A stretch of 7,836 nt of DNA from Planctomycetota bacterium (GTDB lineage Bacteria; Planctomycetota; Planctomycetia; Pirellulales; Thermoguttaceae). The DNA lies in NCBI GenBank assembly GCA_013202535.1, contig JABMRP010000554.1, positions 1 to 7,836 on the forward strand, given 5' to 3'. Within the stretch, counting starts at the first letter, position 1. Every line of letters begins with the position of its first letter. A program made the translations under genes and the position numbers. This document shows, one piece after another, positions 6,155 to 7,836 of the stretch. Under the pieces are notes generated by a model. It had not been told where the DNA came from and ran no database searches. It was given only the letters and a program-made list of their open reading frames with translations.

Positions 6155-6289
6155 ATGACACTCACACTGGAAACGTCCCACGGTCTGGCGATGCTCTCGG
6201 AATTCGCCGACAGCAGCGAGAACGATCTGTTGTTCACCGTCAATGCCGTGTTCACCGCCTTGGCCCTCGACGACAACGGGAGCGTGTAA
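6155..6289 (+). CDS. Very small protein (44 residues), unknown
   Basis: ATG at 6155 is preceded by AGGGAG at 6145-6150, four bases upstream. The product is 44 residues, starting MTLTLETSHGLAMLSEF and containing LLFTVNAVFTALALDD, a weakly hydrophobic helix, before NGSV. The stop TAA (6287-6289) is two bases before the next ATG at 6292, and the next gene's ribosome site (GGGAG at 6278-6282) lies inside this frame. That arrangement suggests translational coupling and supports a real gene. I recognise no family. It could be a small virion or neck protein, or a leader peptide for the following gene. Confidence 0.5.
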   Translation: MTLTLETSHGLAMLSEFADSSENDLLFTVNAVFTALALDDNGSV

Positions 6290-6291
6290 TC

Positions 6292-6741
6292 ATGTTGCCG
6301 GACTATTTTCGATTCCTCTGTGTCAACGAGACGGGGCAATTGCAGACGTACAACTCCGGGGCGAGGCTGGACGTCGGCTGGAAGGGCTGGAAGCTGGACG
6401 GCGACGGGGCCCTGGTCTACCAAGCCCAGCAGACCGACGACTTTGGTTTCGGTACCGGTGACTCGATCTCCAACGGCAGCGATCTATCCGGCACCGCCGT
6501 GAATAACGGGTCGGACAAGTACATGGGTCTGGCCGGCATCTTCCACGCGAAGACCAACCACGCCAGTACCGCCGGCGAGTTCCACTTGTTTGTGGAAATC
6601 TCCGACGACGGCGGAACCACCTGGCCCAGCGACAAGGCCGACTTCGATCCGATGCTGGACGATGCGATCCTGTTGGCCACGATCCCCGCGATGACTTCGA
6701 CGCGCGACGACGTCGAAAAGCCGTTTGTGTTCGAGGGTTAG
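6292..6741 (+). CDS. Small phage structural protein of unknown role, beta-rich
   Basis: A 149-residue protein, mostly beta. Landmarks: FLCVNETGQLQTYNSGARLDVGWKGW (8-33, noted as NETGQ, WKGW), LVYQAQQTDDFGF (41-53), GTAVNNGSDKYMGLAGIFHAK (67-87), EFHLFVEISDDGGTTWPSD (96-114) and a C-terminal strand. The last stretch, 'L.LEIS.DGG.TWPS', is typical of tail- or fibre-associated beta proteins where a measured surface is described by repeats of aromatic strands, and it also resembles small proteins I recall next to LamG proteins in planctomycete prophages. No enzymatic motif is visible. It is preceded by the 44-residue gene with a two-base gap. Its stop is followed, in the same frame and one codon later, by the LamG gene's ATG. 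Role in virion neck, tail or fibre base is inferred. Confidence 0.6.
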   Translation: MLPDYFRFLCVNETGQLQTYNSGARLDVGWKGWKLDGDGALVYQAQQTDDFGFGTGDSISNGSDLSGTAVNNGSDKYMGLAGIFHAKTNHASTAGEFHLFVEISDDGGTTWPSDKADFDPMLDDAILLATIPAMTSTRDDVEKPFVFEG

Positions 6742-6744
6742 TGG

Positions 6745-7836
6745 ATGATTCAGTTGGTCCAGTCTCGACTCGCCCGCCCACGCTGGGGCCGGTATGCGCG
6801 CTCCGCCGCCGGGAGTACCGCCCGCGTCTTGCGGCGGGGACTGACCGCCTACTGGCACGCTCCGCTGGGGTCGACCGGCACCGAGTTCCGCGACGTGGGC
6901 CCCTATCAGAGTCACGGCACGCTGACGAACATGAACGCGAGTACGGACTGGGTCTTGGGCCAGAAGGGGCACGCACTTGACATCAAGGGCCCATTACTCG
7001 GTCACCGCGTCGATTGCGGCAATCCCGCGTCCATCAACGCCGTCACGGCCCAACTCACGGCGTCGATCCTGGCCAAGATTTACACGGGATCTCGGCATAA
7101 CGGCCTGTTTGCCAAGGGCCGGGACACGGCATGGGGTTTCTGGCAGTATAGCGATAATTCGCAGTATGCCCGCATGAAGCTGGGCGGCACAACCCGAAGC
7201 ATGAACGGCAGCCCGATCGCGCTGGATACCTGGGTCGAGATTGGCTACACCTACGACGGAAGCACGGTCAAGTTCTGGCAGGACGGGGTGTATACCGGGG
7301 ATTCGTGGAGCTACTCCGGGGCAATCTCGACCAACGCCGTCAACGTAACGATCGGCTCTTTGGACGCGGGCGCTTACCCGGCGGCGGCGCGGATCGCTCG
7401 CGTCGGCCTGTGGAACCGTGCCCTCACCCCGGCGGAGATGCTCCTCCACGCCAAGTCGGACGCCATCATCCGGCCGCGGCAGTGGATATTCACGGCGACC
7501 GGCGGCGGGGCGATCACGACCAGCCCCGACACCGTGGCGATCACTGCCACCGTACCGACGCTCGGCACGGCCAAGGCCCTGTCGCCCTCACCGGTGGAGG
7601 CGACGTGGAGCGTGCCCGCGGTGACCACGAGCAAGCAGGTAGCGACCGGTCCCGCGGGGATGACGATGAGCGTGCCCGAGGTGTCCGCGGCGCTGTCCAG
7701 CGCGGCAGCCGGGCCGTATCGGGTCGACGCGGGACGAACGTGGCTTTGCGGCACGGTGGCTCGAAACCTCTTCGCCACCAACGTTCAGGCAGGACATACC
7801 TTTCACTCGGGAGCCACCTCGGGGTCTATTCATGGC
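6745..7836 (+). CDS. LamG/concanavalin-like domain protein with 20-residue repeats (3' end outside window)
   Basis: The frame is open from ATG at 6745 to the last base (364 codons, no stop), so the gene continues beyond the window. Ribosome site GAGGG at 6733-6737 lies inside the end of the preceding gene. Residues 1-30 are basic. Residues 32-240 form a LamG-like jelly roll: RGLTAYWHAPLGS (31-43), SHGTLTNM (56-63), a central strand WGFWQYSD (130-137), WVEIGYTYDGSTVKFWQDG (163-181), and IARVGLWNRALTPAEM (217-232), the closing signature of Laminin_G_3 proteins. Residues 261-320 hold three 20-residue repeats with Val-Pro at 270, 290 and 310. The remainder (YRVDAGRTWLCGTVARN and onward) may begin a further domain. 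In phages such proteins are often tail or fibre components that bind surfaces, probably carbohydrate. It is a plausible receptor-binding or virion-surface protein. Its exact role cannot be told from this fragment. Confidence 0.75.
   Translation, partial: MIQLVQSRLARPRWGRYARSAAGSTARVLRRGLTAYWHAPLGSTGTEFRDVGPYQSHGTLTNMNASTDWVLGQKGHALDIKGPLLGHRVDCGNPASINAVTAQLTASILAKIYTGSRHNGLFAKGRDTAWGFWQYSDNSQYARMKLGGTTRSMNGSPIALDTWVEIGYTYDGSTVKFWQDGVYTGDSWSYSGAISTNAVNVTIGSLDAGAYPAAARIARVGLWNRALTPAEMLLHAKSDAIIRPRQWIFTATGGGAITTSPDTVAITATVPTLGTAKALSPSPVEATWSVPAVTTSKQVATGPAGMTMSVPEVSAALSSAAAGPYRVDAGRTWLCGTVARNLFATNVQAGHTFHSGATSGSIHG
7525..7704 (+). repeat. Three in-frame 60-base (20-residue) repeats inside the LamG gene
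   Basis: The Val-Pro pairs of the three units are encoded at 7552, 7612 and 7672, exactly 60 bases apart. Each unit reads roughly P.x.V.x.T.x.VP followed by a Ser/Thr/Ala-rich half. The second and third units also share DNA sequence at AGCGTGCCCG (7609 and 7669). The units probably form a short beta repeat or stalk after the LamG domain. Confidence 0.6.

Noticed and set aside
1..7836. CRISPR array, integrase attachment site or replication origin
   Set aside because: No regularly spaced identical repeats, no integrase or tRNA end, and no iteron-like clusters were seen anywhere in the window.

Overview
This window is the head (capsid) part of a late structural module from a tailed-phage-like element, most likely a prophage or prophage remnant in a GC-rich bacterium. 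All genes lie on the plus strand. The DNA is GC-rich, and several proteins (capsid, decoration, portal, LamG protein) resemble prophage proteins I recall from Planctomycetota such as the Pirellulales. That host assignment is recall and inference, not a database result. No integrase, lysis, replication or tRNA gene lies in the window, so prophage versus free phage cannot be decided here.

Layout. 1-804: C-terminal part of the large terminase subunit, with its nuclease domain (the start lies outside the window). 862-2277: portal protein. 2348-2530: a 60-residue protein resembling the YezD/DUF2292 family. 2531-2775: a 245-base gap holding a 77-bp element with perfect 24-bp inverted repeats (2558-2634) and a strong hairpin plus T-tract that looks like a Rho-independent terminator (2686-2731). 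2776-3720: capsid maturation protease with a probable scaffold tail. 3824-4309: DUF2190-like capsid decoration protein. 4365-5549: HK97-fold major capsid protein, starting at GTG after a perfect GGAGG. 5680-6117, 6155-6289 and 6292-6741: three small proteins, probably virion components, the last two tightly coupled. 6745 to the window end: a LamG/concanavalin-like protein with 20-residue repeats, still open at base 7836.

How the genes fit together. Terminase packages DNA through the portal ring. The protease/scaffold protein guides and then matures a shell of the major capsid protein, which the DUF2190-like protein probably cements. The LamG protein is a plausible surface or receptor-binding protein. 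No recognisable head-tail connector, tail tube, tape measure or baseplate gene is present; these could lie downstream.

The least ordinary parts are non-coding: the 77-bp palindromic element, which resembles the REP-type elements mobilised by RAYT transposases, and the terminator-like hairpin beside it. Together they split a module that would normally be one transcript. I see no clearly new biological system here. The best leads are the palindrome/terminator island, the small YezD-like gene beside the portal, and the uncharacterised cluster downstream of the capsid gene.
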